Shown piece by piece: positions 16,111 to 24,852 of a stretch of DNA of 54,871 nt. Both the position numbers and the translations under genes were made by a program. The stretch comes from an uncultured Clostridia bacterium (GTDB taxonomy: Bacteria > Bacillota > Clostridia > TANB77 > CAG-508). The stretch lies in the NCBI GenBank assembly GCA_944387505.1, contig CALXFG010000006.1:1-54871 (forward strand), written 5' to 3'. The notes below the pieces were generated by a model that made no database searches, was not told the DNA's origin, and worked only from the letters and a program-made list of their open reading frames with translations. The first letter of the stretch is position 1, and every line of letters begins with the position of its first letter.

Positions 16111-17145
16111 ATGACGAAAAAAATTGATTTTGAAAGAATTTTTAAAACCATGAAACGATATCTAAAAAACTTTTTTAAGATATTACCAAATGTTGTTGTT
16201 CCATTACTCATCATGGTATTTATACAAAATTATTTTGGAGCAAATCATAGTGTGATTGGAATTATTTTAATTTTTGTTTGCATGTTAAAGGTAAATGAAT
16301 TAAAAAGTATCAAAACTTATGCACAAATGTCTTTTATGCTCATTGTAATAGCAATACTTGCAAGCATTGCTAGTCTAAACATATATACATCTATTGTTTT
16401 GAATTTAGTGATTCCATTTATCATTATTTATCTAACAACTGCAAAACAAAAAGAATCCAACTATTTCTTATATGGATATGAATTTATTATGTTTCAAAGT
16501 TACCCAATTTCTATATCAGAAATTCCTTTACGTATTGTAGCAATCATTGTAGCATTAGGTATTGGGTATATCTATATGAAAATTTATAACCGAAAAGCAA
16601 AAATTGATGAAAATATAGTTTCTGATTTTGATCTAGTTGTGTATAATATAAAACATATAAAGAAAGAACTAAATTTTAAAGTTCCTAGAATACGTTTTGC
16701 TGTTCGTACAGCGTTTATTTTATGGATTACTTGTGTGTTCATGGATTTGATAACAGATAGAACGATTAGAAGTTATTGGCTACCTTTAATTACTTATAGT
16801 TGTTTAGAAATTGATAATCAAAAGCAAAAAAGTAAACTACTTGCACAAATTGGTGGCGCTACACTTGGAATTGGTATTTTCATACTTATTTTCCATTGGA
16901 TTCCTACACATGCTTTATTGGTTTTCATGGCAATTGCTTTTACAGCTTTATTCTCTGTAGATAATCAATATTTAAAAAAAGCCATTGGAACCATCCTTGG
17001 AATGAGTTTTGTCATACCTTCATTCGGAGAAGTTGGAGCTATTCTGCTAAGATATGTTTATGTAATGGCTGCTATTTTCATCATTGCCATCTTTGAATAT
17101 TTAAGAATAGTCGTTAGAAAAATAGAATGTCAAATTGCACAGTAA
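16111..17145 (+). CDS. FUSC-family membrane protein (aromatic acid exporter-like)
   Basis: A 344-residue integral membrane protein. The ATG at 16111 is chosen because AAAGGAG lies about 9 nt upstream; an in-frame ATG at 16084 lacks a site. About eight or more hydrophobic segments fall in two groups around a polar stretch (residues about 165-205). The second half has RSYWLPLITYSCLEID and AQIGGATLGIGIFIL, characteristic of the FUSC / fusaric-acid-resistance-like fold. Relatives export aromatic acids or act in cell-envelope transport; the substrate is unknown. A hairpin (ACATTATC / GATAATGT, 16041-16066) lies just upstream of the start. Confidence 0.75.
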   Translation: MTKKIDFERIFKTMKRYLKNFFKILPNVVVPLLIMVFIQNYFGANHSVIGIILIFVCMLKVNELKSIKTYAQMSFMLIVIAILASIASLNIYTSIVLNLVIPFIIIYLTTAKQKESNYFLYGYEFIMFQSYPISISEIPLRIVAIIVALGIGYIYMKIYNRKAKIDENIVSDFDLVVYNIKHIKKELNFKVPRIRFAVRTAFILWITCVFMDLITDRTIRSYWLPLITYSCLEIDNQKQKSKLLAQIGGATLGIGIFILIFHWIPTHALLVFMAIAFTALFSVDNQYLKKAIGTILGMSFVIPSFGEVGAILLRYVYVMAAIFIIAIFEYLRIVVRKIECQIAQ

Positions 17146-17155
17146 TGTGCAATTT
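17132..17155 (+). terminator. Terminator overlapping the FUSC gene stop codon
   Basis: AAATTGCACA (17132-17141) and TGTGCAATTT (17146-17155), 10-bp perfect stem. The 4-nt GTAA loop contains most of the TAA stop codon. The U run after it is short. Confidence 0.7.
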
Positions 17156-17193
17156 ATTGCGCTTATTTTATTTTTGTGATACACTTCTTTTGT

Positions 17194-17265
17194 AAAATGT
17201 CGCAAACAAAAACGATCCCCATAGGACATGGGACATTTAACAAACGAACTCTATGGGACATTTTT
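17194..17265 (+). other. Hairpin element in the asd leader
   Basis: AAAATGTC (17194-17201) can pair either with GACATTT (17232-17238) or with GACATTTT (17257-17264). In the second fold CCCATAG (17218-17224) also pairs with CTATGGG (17251-17257). Two mutually exclusive structures are thus possible 40 nt before asd, the second ending in a T run. No known riboswitch was recognised. The loop sequence CGATCCCC loosely resembles the core of the repeat at 3819-3940. Confidence 0.45.
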
Positions 17266-17304
17266 CTGATAAATAGTACATATACTTTTACAGGAGGAAT
17301 TTGT

Positions 17305-18297
17305 ATGAAAAATAAATTTAAAGTAGCAATCGTTGGTGCCAGTGGAGTTGTTGGAAGAACTGCCTTAAAGGTGCTAGAGGAAAAAAGTTTTCCAAATGTT
17401 GAGTTTACTTTGTTCTCTTCTAAAAAGTCTGCTGGAAAGAAAATTGAATTTTTAGGTAATAATTATATTCTTCAAGAATTAACTGAAAATTCTTTTAACA
17501 AACCTTTTGATTATGCCATCTTTTGTGCTGGAGGAGCTGTTTCTAAAAAATTTATACCAATCGCTGTAGAACACAACTGTACTTGTATTGATAATAGTAG
17601 TGTGTATAGAATGGATAAAGATGTTCCTTTGGTTGTTCCAGAAGTTAATATGAAAGAGGCTTTTAAGAATAAAGGAATTATTGCCAATCCAAACTGTTCA
17701 ACGATTCAAGCAGTTGTTCCTTTAAAGCCTTTAGATGATACATACCATATAAAACGAATTGTATATTCTACTTATCAGGCTGTTTCAGGTGCCGGAAGAG
17801 AAGGAATTGAAGATTTGGAAAATGGAATGAATGGATTTGCTCCTAAAAAATTTCCTTATCCTATTTTTAATAACTGCTTACCACAAATTGATGTATTTAT
17901 GGATGACGGATATACCAAAGAAGAACATAAAATGATAGATGAAACAAGAAAAATTTTGAATAGACCTGATTTACCAATTACAGCGACAACCGTTCGTGTA
18001 CCTGTTTTGAATTGTCATAGTGAGTCTATTAATATTGAATTTGAAAACGATTTTGATTTATATGATGTAAGACAGTTATTGCAAAATTATCCTGGTGTTA
18101 TTGTTGTTGATGACATTGAAAAAAATTACTATCCTATTGCCACAAAGGCAGATGGATATGATGAAGTTTTTGTTGGAAGAATTCGTAGGGATAATAGTGT
18201 GAAATATGGACTTAATTTATGGGTTGTTGCAGATAACTTAAGAAAAGGTGCTGCAAGCAATGCTATTGAAATTTTAGAGAATATGATGATGGCGTAA
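17305..18297 (+). CDS. asd: Aspartate-semialdehyde dehydrogenase
   Basis: A 330-residue NADPH-dependent enzyme converting L-aspartyl-4-phosphate to aspartate semialdehyde, the branch point to lysine/diaminopimelate, threonine and methionine. An N-terminal Rossmann motif VGASGVVG is followed by the catalytic cysteine at residue 131 in ANPNCSTIQ and by later substrate-binding segments (SGAGREG). The ATG at 17305 has AGGAGG about 7 nt upstream; a longer frame from 17176 would translate the leader hairpin and is unlikely. It is monocistronic here, without neighbouring lysine-pathway genes. Confidence 0.95.
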   Translation: MKNKFKVAIVGASGVVGRTALKVLEEKSFPNVEFTLFSSKKSAGKKIEFLGNNYILQELTENSFNKPFDYAIFCAGGAVSKKFIPIAVEHNCTCIDNSSVYRMDKDVPLVVPEVNMKEAFKNKGIIANPNCSTIQAVVPLKPLDDTYHIKRIVYSTYQAVSGAGREGIEDLENGMNGFAPKKFPYPIFNNCLPQIDVFMDDGYTKEEHKMIDETRKILNRPDLPITATTVRVPVLNCHSESINIEFENDFDLYDVRQLLQNYPGVIVVDDIEKNYYPIATKADGYDEVFVGRIRRDNSVKYGLNLWVVADNLRKGAASNAIEILENMMMA

Positions 18298-18317
18298 AAT
18301 TGTTTTTTATAAAAAAT

Positions 18318-18565
18318 GTTACAGTTCGGAACTATGTGCACAAGGTGGAAGGTATTCATAAATGATTTATTACTCGGCTCAATACGATATTTAAGAATTT
18401 GTAACATAATTTATTGAGCCTCTTTCACTCAGACCCTCACTACGTGAGTACCGTGAACATCCCTCAATAAATTATATAACAAATTCTAAAACATCTCCAA
18501 TCGCATTCGTAATTAAAATCATTTATGAATACCTTCCACTTGTTTACATTGGTCTGAACTGTAAC
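18318..18565. mobile_element. MITE-like hairpin element, 248 bp
   Basis: Bounded by imperfect terminal inverted repeats of about 50 bp, starting GTTACAGTTC on the left and ending GAACTGTAAC on the right, both containing GGAAGGTATTCATAAATGAT or its complement. A second, inner inverted repeat (GAATTTGT...TAATTTATTGAG, 18394-18419 with 18463-18488) surrounds a loop holding CTCACTACGTGAG. It has no coding capacity and no clean target-site duplication. One arm recurs at 40258-40335. It fills the gap between the convergent genes asd and glmM. Confidence 0.65.
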
Positions 18566-18566
18566 C

Positions 18567-18607
18567 AAAAATAGCTAATAGTCCCTAAGTGGTAATATTA
18601 GCTATTT
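18567..18607 (-). terminator. Terminator of glmM
   Basis: AAATAGCTAATA (18569-18580) and TATTAGCTATTT (18596-18607) form a perfect 12-bp stem with a 15-nt loop. On the minus strand TTTT follows. Confidence 0.75.
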
Positions 18608-18642
18608 CTCTTTAAATAATGATTTACTATATTAAATTAATT

Positions 18643-20007
18643 CTATTTTAATTTTTTCTCAATTAACTCTGCAATTTCTTTTGCTCTTTTTGTTATATAT
18701 TCTTGGTCTTCTCCCTCAATCATGACTCTTACTAATGGTTCTGTTCCTGATGGTCTAATAACCACTCTTCCATTTCCAGCAAATTCTTTTTCAACGTCTT
18801 CAATTGCTTTTTTGATATCTGTATCTTTGTCATAATCATATTTTTTATCTGCGTTTACTTTTGCATTTACTAATACTTGTGGATATAGTTTAATAATACT
18901 TGCTAATTCTGATGCTGTTTTGTTTTCTTCTAAGATCGTTTGAATTAACATTAAAGAAGTTAAGATACCATCTCCTGTAGGATTGTAGTCTAACAAAATC
19001 ACATGTCCTGATTGCTCTCCCCCTAAGTTATATCCTTCTTTTAACATTTCTTCTAATACATATCTATCTCCTACTTTTGTTTGTACTAATTGTAATCCAT
19101 TATTTTCAGCATATTTATTTAATCCTAAATTACTCATGATTGTTGCTACAATGGTATCTTTGTTTAATTTACCTTTTTTTCTTAAACTTGAAGAAATGAT
19201 TGCTAATAATTTATCTCCATCAATTTCATTTCCTTTTTCATCGATGGCTAAACATCTATCTCCATCACCATCATAGGCAATTCCTAAACTTAATTTGTTT
19301 TCTACAACAAATTTCTTTAAATTGTCTAAATGTGTAGATCCACAATTTTCATTGATATTAATTCCATCTGGTGTATTATTGATAATTCTATAATTGATTC
19401 CTAAATCTTTAAATACTTTTTCTGCTACAACTGATGTTGCTCCATTTGCTGTATCAATTCCTACAACAAAGTCATCTCTTAGATGTTTTTCAATTGTATC
19501 ATCAAAATGTTTTCTAAAGAAATATATGTATTCATTCATTAAATCAAAACAATATTCGCTAACACCAATTTTTTCGTTTTTGGCTGTTAATTCTTCTAAT
19601 TTGCCTGAATCCATCACTTCTTCTATTTCTTCTTCTAGAGAATCTGGTATTTTCATTCCTTTATTACTAAAAAATTTAATTCCATTAAATTCAAATGTAT
19701 TATGTGAAGCAGAAATAACAACACTGGCATCTGCTTTTAATTTTCTTGTTAAATAAGCAACTGCTGGTGTTGGGATAACTCCCAATAATTTTACTTTTGC
19801 ACCATAACTTAAAAATCCTGCTGTCATAGCACTTTCAATAAGTGTTCCTGAAATACGTGTATCTCTACCAATTAAAATCGTTGGTGTATGGTCTGTATGT
19901 TTAGATAATACATATGCTCCTGCTTTTGCAACCTTGTACACCAATTCTGGTGTTAATTCTGTATTGGCAATTCTTCTAATGCCATCTGTTCCAAAATATT
20001 TTCTCAT
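18643..20007 (-). CDS. glmM: Phosphoglucosamine mutase
   Basis: A 454-residue alpha-D-phosphohexomutase converting glucosamine-6-phosphate to glucosamine-1-phosphate for UDP-GlcNAc and hence wall and capsule synthesis. The N-terminus MRKYFGTDGIRR is diagnostic. The phosphoserine loop VISASHN places the catalytic Ser at 101, the metal loop is DGDGDR, and the C-terminal phosphate-binding loop is RPSGTEPLVRVM. In the active loop NTFEFNG replaces the common NPYxxNG, a mild change. GAAAGGAAG lies about 8 nt upstream of the ATG. It follows the cpsB-like gene by 205 nt. Confidence 0.96.
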   Translation of the reverse strand: MRKYFGTDGIRRIANTELTPELVYKVAKAGAYVLSKHTDHTPTILIGRDTRISGTLIESAMTAGFLSYGAKVKLLGVIPTPAVAYLTRKLKADASVVISASHNTFEFNGIKFFSNKGMKIPDSLEEEIEEVMDSGKLEELTAKNEKIGVSEYCFDLMNEYIYFFRKHFDDTIEKHLRDDFVVGIDTANGATSVVAEKVFKDLGINYRIINNTPDGININENCGSTHLDNLKKFVVENKLSLGIAYDGDGDRCLAIDEKGNEIDGDKLLAIISSSLRKKGKLNKDTIVATIMSNLGLNKYAENNGLQLVQTKVGDRYVLEEMLKEGYNLGGEQSGHVILLDYNPTGDGILTSLMLIQTILEENKTASELASIIKLYPQVLVNAKVNADKKYDYDKDTDIKKAIEDVEKEFAGNGRVVIRPSGTEPLVRVMIEGEDQEYITKRAKEIAELIEKKLK

Positions 20008-20212
20008 GTTTTAACTTCCTTTCTCATAAAATTAAAATACTTTTTAATTTTATTTTTCTATTTAATTGCTTCATCAATGTATCATAATATCTTTCGTAAT
20101 TTATTTCATCTGATATGCTTTCACTTTCATTATATTATACAAATGTTCAAATGTTGCTATGAAAGGATTATGCTCGTTTATGATATACATACTAATAGTA
20201 ATATAAAATCGA

Positions 20213-20995
20213 TTATTTTTTGAAATTCATAATGATTTTTTCTTTTAATGTTAATTTAAAATCAAATGGCTCATCTATTTCAATTTTTTTATTATTTAAT
20301 ACTAACTTAGGATTTTTTGTTGTTAATTCCTCTAATTTTTCCTCTCCAATAATATCTGCAATTTCATCTAAGATTTGTGGTATTTTTGGATAAATGGTGT
20401 TTTGTCTATGTACATCTGAGCCTAAAAAATGTATCATATTATTTTCAAAAAATTTTCTGACAATCATTTGTGCCTTTTCTCCATATTGTCCTATGATACT
20501 TCCAAAATTTGCTTGCATTAATACCCCTTTTTCTATTAAGTCATAAATTAATTCTGGGTCTTTTTGTACAAAACTATATCTTTCTGGATGGGCTAATATT
20601 GGAACCAATTTATATTGTAACATATCATATATAACATCATATAAATTCATTGGTTCTGCATTTAATGGCAATTCAACTAATACATAACTTGTATCATTAA
20701 TGGTTGATGCTTTTCTTTTTTCTAATAATTCTATGATATTATCTGTAAAATATATTTCATTTCCTAAGTATAAATCTGTATTGATATTTTTGGTCTTTAA
20801 ATTTTCTAATATGGCTTTTACCCATACTTCTCTTTCTGGTACATCTGTTTCATAATAGTGTTCCATATAATGTGATGTAGATATTACTGCTTCAAATCCT
20901 GCTTTTTCTGCTTCTTTTACTAAATTGAATGTTTCTTCTATACTTCTTGAACCATCATCTATATTTGGTAATATATGTGAATGAAAGTCTATCAT
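20213..20995 (-). CDS. CpsB/YwqE-type PHP-domain tyrosine phosphatase
   Basis: A 260-residue metal-dependent phosphatase of the PHP fold. Metal ligands are visible in MIDFHSHILPNIDDGS, STSHY, AHPERY and GSDVHR. In capsule loci this family dephosphorylates the BY-kinase that controls polymer length. No such kinase or Wzz-like partner is visible in this window. The gene has its own promoter (21044-21072) after the terminator of the capsule operon, so it is regulated separately. ATG at 20995 with AAGGAG about 9 nt upstream. Confidence 0.88.
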   Translation of the reverse strand: MIDFHSHILPNIDDGSRSIEETFNLVKEAEKAGFEAVISTSHYMEHYYETDVPEREVWVKAILENLKTKNINTDLYLGNEIYFTDNIIELLEKRKASTINDTSYVLVELPLNAEPMNLYDVIYDMLQYKLVPILAHPERYSFVQKDPELIYDLIEKGVLMQANFGSIIGQYGEKAQMIVRKFFENNMIHFLGSDVHRQNTIYPKIPQILDEIADIIGEEKLEELTTKNPKLVLNNKKIEIDEPFDFKLTLKEKIIMNFKK

Positions 20996-21043
20996 TTTTC
21001 TTTTGCTCCTTTTTTTGCTTCATTTATTTTCTTGCACTCTATT

Positions 21044-21072
21044 AGTATACCTTTATCTTTTAAATTTTGCAA
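21044..21072 (-). promoter_or_regulatory. Sigma-A promoter of the cpsB-like gene
   Basis: Minus strand TTGCAA (21072-21067), 17-bp spacer, TATACT (21049-21044). Confidence 0.7.
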
Positions 21073-21096
21073 TATTTTTGTCGAATTTTCAGAAAA

Positions 21097-21121
21097 AAAT
21101 AGGACTTTGAAAGTCCTATTT
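21097..21121 (-). terminator. Terminator of the capsule operon
   Basis: AAATAGGACTT (21097-21107) and AAGTCCTATTT (21111-21121), an 11-bp stem with a TGA loop. On the minus strand a T-rich run follows. The TAG stop codon of the last operon gene is inside the stem. Confidence 0.85.
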
Positions 21122-22267
21122 TAAAATTCTTTTTAAAATTCTCTTTATTTTACCTAACACTTTGCTATGTAAAGGTCTTCTTGTATATTTTTCTAAATAT
21201 TTAATTATATTATTTTCGTTTATTTTACCATTTGAAATATTCAAAAAGAATTTATCCCTATGTTTATTTTTTGATAAATTAGAATGATGATTGTAACGAA
21301 AAGCTTCTTTTAAATTAACTTCTTTATAGTCTAACATATCTTTTATTTCATCAAAAATCTTCTCTGCTTTTTCTGTATTAACAGTCAAAAGAGAAATTCC
21401 TTTGTTATCATTAAATTCTGGAAGTATTTTTTCAATCCCCCATAAATCTCCTATCGTAAAATCTGCCTTTCTATTTTCATCTACAAACTGACAATGATAA
21501 CAAGAAGGTCTATTGATAAGTTGATTACCTGAAAAAGCGGTTATGTATTCTTGGATTTTCTTCTTTGTTCCATCTTCAAATTCTATATAGGCACTATTAT
21601 CCATCTCTTTATCTTTACTTCTAAAATAAATCTGTTTTACTTTCTGTTTAGATATGTTTTCATGATTCTTTATATACATCTTTAACACTTTTGGTGATGG
21701 ATTAGCATGACATATAATTTCACACAATATTAACTTTTCACTATCTTTTCCCAGAAAAATTCTTAATCCTTGTACTTGGCATGGTGTTCCAGTAAATAGT
21801 ACATATCTATCTTGATTTAAAAACTTCTTTACTTTTTCATATGCACCATTTAAATCGCTTCTTACATATTTTGAAAAACTAAACTTTTTACATTCTTCTA
21901 TAGTTTCTCCATAGTCATGTATGGCCACTAAATCTTCATTAAGCTTAACTCCAAAAACAATTCCTTTTTTATTTATTATATATTCTGCTAAAATCTTAAA
22001 CATTCCACCAGAAGTACTATTTTTTCTTTTTTCTTCATCTTTGTTTTTTGCTGCATATGCTTTTATCGTATAGTTATTTTTCTCTACAATATTACTGCAA
22101 ACATTTCTACATTTATTACATTTAATACATTTCTTTTCATTTATTTTTGGATATAAGAAACCTTCTTCATCTTCTACCATTTTTATTGCATTTACTGGAC
22201 ATAGTAAACTGCAAGTCCCACAACCATTACAATCTTCTTTTTTATGTGTATCAAAATAACTTTTCAT
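21116..22267 (-). CDS. FrhB-like 4Fe-4S oxidoreductase (capsule locus copy 2)
   Basis: A 383-residue protein with two N-terminal [4Fe-4S] clusters: CNGCGTCSLLCP (14-25) and CIKCNKCRNVC. It continues as a coenzyme F420 hydrogenase/dehydrogenase beta-subunit-like domain with STSGGMFKIL, TGTPCQVQGLR, ICHANPSP and TIGDLWGIEK. In polysaccharide loci these proteins occur beside pyruvyl transferases; their reaction is not established, and F420 is not expected in Clostridia. Last gene of the capsule operon, 13 nt after wzx. GGGAG about 8 nt upstream of the ATG. A paralogue is at 27873-29063. Confidence 0.85.
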   Translation of the reverse strand: MKSYFDTHKKEDCNGCGTCSLLCPVNAIKMVEDEEGFLYPKINEKKCIKCNKCRNVCSNIVEKNNYTIKAYAAKNKDEEKRKNSTSGGMFKILAEYIINKKGIVFGVKLNEDLVAIHDYGETIEECKKFSFSKYVRSDLNGAYEKVKKFLNQDRYVLFTGTPCQVQGLRIFLGKDSEKLILCEIICHANPSPKVLKMYIKNHENISKQKVKQIYFRSKDKEMDNSAYIEFEDGTKKKIQEYITAFSGNQLINRPSCYHCQFVDENRKADFTIGDLWGIEKILPEFNDNKGISLLTVNTEKAEKIFDEIKDMLDYKEVNLKEAFRYNHHSNLSKNKHRDKFFLNISNGKINENNIIKYLEKYTRRPLHSKVLGKIKRILKRILK

Positions 22268-22280
22268 CCATATTTTCTCC

Positions 22281-23687
22281 CTATTTTCTTTTTATTATCA
22301 TATTAAAGATAGCTTTTAAATTCTTTCTATTTACTATATATGCATAGGCAATAGCCAATAATATTCCAAATACATATATAATCATACTATGAGAAAGATA
22401 GTATATTGATAAAATAATACTTAAAACTATAATACTAAAAACGATAAATTTCTTATCTATTTTTAATTCAAAATATCTCTTCTTTATATCATATACTCTA
22501 TATACAGACATTATTAAATAGGCACTTAATGATGCAATTGAAGCAGCATATAAATCTATAAAATTAATCAATGAGATACTTACAACTATGTTTATAATCG
22601 CTGAGACTATAGAAGTACTTGCAATCGCTTTCGTATTTTTTTTAGCTACATAAATTGCACTTATTAATCCTATAACCACATTAAAAATTGAACCTATCAT
22701 CATTAATGGTACTTGATTGTATCCTTCTGAATAATTTTCATTTATCATTATAGGATAAACAATTGGCATAAATGCTATTATTCCAACAGCGATAGCAACA
22801 AAAAATCTAAGCATTTCATTTATTGTCTTATTTAAAAATTCCTTAGCATCTGAATCATTTATATGCAAAGCCACTGTTTCAGTCCAACTTAAATTAAAAA
22901 TATTATAAATTGTTATATAAACACTTGAAAATTTACTAGCTGCTGAAAATATACCATTTTTTGCTACCCCTAACATAGATGAAATTATGACTCTATTTGA
23001 ACCGCTAAATACCCACCATGAAATAGCATTTGGTACTAAAGGTAATGAATACGACCATAACTTCTTTAATAATTTTTTCTTAAATGCTCTATAACTAATA
23101 TATCTGTATAATTTAAGTGAAAATATATAATAAAGAGTACAAAGAATTTGTCCTAGCATATTAGCCATTAACATTCCATTAGCACCGAATCTAAACACTA
23201 CTAGGAACAAAATATTAAATAAAATTGTACTTAATGCTGATAGAAAACTTCCTACCGCATATTTAACATTATCTCCTAATCCTCTAGCTATTTGTTGCAT
23301 CAATGAGGCAAATATGTATGCTATTACATTTGTTGCCAAGAAATATTTATAATCATTATCAACAAATGGTGCTATTGAAAAAAACACACATAAGTATATC
23401 CCACATTGAATAGTCACTGCTATCAAAGCTGTAGAAATTATACTTTTCTTATTTCTCTCTTTATCTCTATTATCAATTAATTTTCTAAATACAGCTTGTT
23501 CTACTTGAAATGTCACTATTGGTAAAAGTAATGAAACTAATGTATTTAACAAATCTACTGTACCATATTCTTCTGTCGATAAAATATATGTATATAATGG
23601 TAATAAGAAAAAAGTAATTGCTTGTGTACATATCTTTCCAATTGTTATTATTGCTGTATTTTTCAATAATGTCTTTTCTCTATTCAT
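22281..23687 (-). CDS. Wzx-type polysaccharide flippase
   Basis: A 468-residue MATE/MOP-superfamily protein with about 12-14 membrane helices. The N-terminus (LLKNTAIITIGKICTQAITF, then EYGTVDLLNT) is the usual start of the polysaccharide biosynthesis/lipid-linked oligosaccharide flippase family. It would move the undecaprenyl-linked repeat unit across the membrane before Wzy polymerises it. AAGGAAGG lies 5-6 nt upstream of the ATG; the upstream pyruvyl transferase gene ends 12 nt before. Specificity cannot be read from sequence. Confidence 0.88.
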   Translation of the reverse strand: MNREKTLLKNTAIITIGKICTQAITFFLLPLYTYILSTEEYGTVDLLNTLVSLLLPIVTFQVEQAVFRKLIDNRDKERNKKSIISTALIAVTIQCGIYLCVFFSIAPFVDNDYKYFLATNVIAYIFASLMQQIARGLGDNVKYAVGSFLSALSTILFNILFLVVFRFGANGMLMANMLGQILCTLYYIFSLKLYRYISYRAFKKKLLKKLWSYSLPLVPNAISWWVFSGSNRVIISSMLGVAKNGIFSAASKFSSVYITIYNIFNLSWTETVALHINDSDAKEFLNKTINEMLRFFVAIAVGIIAFMPIVYPIMINENYSEGYNQVPLMMIGSIFNVVIGLISAIYVAKKNTKAIASTSIVSAIINIVVSISLINFIDLYAASIASLSAYLIMSVYRVYDIKKRYFELKIDKKFIVFSIIVLSIILSIYYLSHSMIIYVFGILLAIAYAYIVNRKNLKAIFNMIIKRK

Positions 23688-23699
23688 TTTTTCCTTCCT

Positions 23700-24830
23700 T
23701 TAATTGATAGCCTTTTTTATCCAATCTAAAGATTTATTTCTTTCTTTCTCTAATAACATTTCTGTTTTTTCATAATCAATTTCTTCATCATAATCTATTT
23801 TTTTAAACTCTTCTAAATTTTTTATTGCTCTATTTTCAATTTCTAATTTGGTTAATAAATTATATACTCTAGATCCTGTAATCTTGTGTGGAATAACAAA
23901 AAATTTTTTATTAAATATAATTGAGAATATTGTTGCATGAAAAGATGTCGCTACCACATATTCCGCATTTTTTATTAAATTCAAAAAACTTAATGGTCCA
24001 TCTGTATATGCATTTCTTAAAATGTTAGCAATTCCTTTATTTTTTTTAGAAAAATGTATAACTTTTAACCCTGTTTTTTCTGATAAATAATTTACAATTT
24101 TAATATATTCTTCGTCTGGATCCACCACATATGCAAGTATATATTTTTCTTTTTCTTTTTCCATTCCTTTTATTTTACTGTCCCAGTCTTCTTTTGTAAG
24201 TAAAAGAGTCGGATCTAAAACTACTTCAATAGGTTTTTCTATAAATTCTTCTAATATCTTTTTTCCTTCTTCTTCTCTTACAGATATATAATCTAATTTT
24301 GAAATTTTGTCTTTATAATCTTTCTTTTCATTTGAATCTATTTTACTATTCCCTATACTCGCCGCATATGATATTCTTTTTACATCTTCCTCTCCAAAAT
24401 TCAGAGTATATGAATCTTGTAAACCTTTCGTAATTTGACTATTCCAAACTTGGTCACTACCTGTTACATATATATCTGCTTCTGGTGGATTTTTCTTTAA
24501 TTCTTCTTCACTATTATATTCCATAGTTAAGTTTAAATTTTTATTAATAAACTTCTTAAAGTTTTTATTTTTCTTATATCTACTTTTAAAAAAGTAGATA
24601 TTACTTAAAATGGATTTTATTAATGTCTTTACATTTTTTGTATTTAGACTTATTAGTCTATAACCTTTTTCAAGAAATTGATTTCTATAGTTTATTATTT
24701 TGACATCATTGCTAAGTTCCTTCAATTTCTTTTGAAGCGCAAATGCTTGAAGAATGGCTCCATAATTATATGCACATTGAAATGTTATGATATCTATTTT
24801 TTTATCTTCTTTGTTATTAGATTTATCCAT
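23700..24830 (-). CDS. Polysaccharide pyruvyl transferase family (copy 2)
   Basis: A 376-residue protein of the PS_pyruv_trans family, which adds ketal-linked pyruvate from PEP to sugar residues. Visible family features are DIITFQCAYNYGAILQAFA at the start, VTGSDQVWN in the middle and TSFHATIFSIIF near the C-terminus. It lies between a GT2 gene (22 nt upstream) and wzx. The neighbourhood includes an FrhB-like protein two genes on, mirroring the 29091/27873 pair. AGAGGT is about 7 nt upstream of the ATG. The acceptor sugar is unknown. Confidence 0.86.
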   Translation of the reverse strand: MDKSNNKEDKKIDIITFQCAYNYGAILQAFALQKKLKELSNDVKIINYRNQFLEKGYRLISLNTKNVKTLIKSILSNIYFFKSRYKKNKNFKKFINKNLNLTMEYNSEEELKKNPPEADIYVTGSDQVWNSQITKGLQDSYTLNFGEEDVKRISYAASIGNSKIDSNEKKDYKDKISKLDYISVREEEGKKILEEFIEKPIEVVLDPTLLLTKEDWDSKIKGMEKEKEKYILAYVVDPDEEYIKIVNYLSEKTGLKVIHFSKKNKGIANILRNAYTDGPLSFLNLIKNAEYVVATSFHATIFSIIFNKKFFVIPHKITGSRVYNLLTKLEIENRAIKNLEEFKKIDYDEEIDYEKTEMLLEKERNKSLDWIKKAIN

Positions 24831-24852
24831 ATTTTTTACCTCTTCTAATTAT

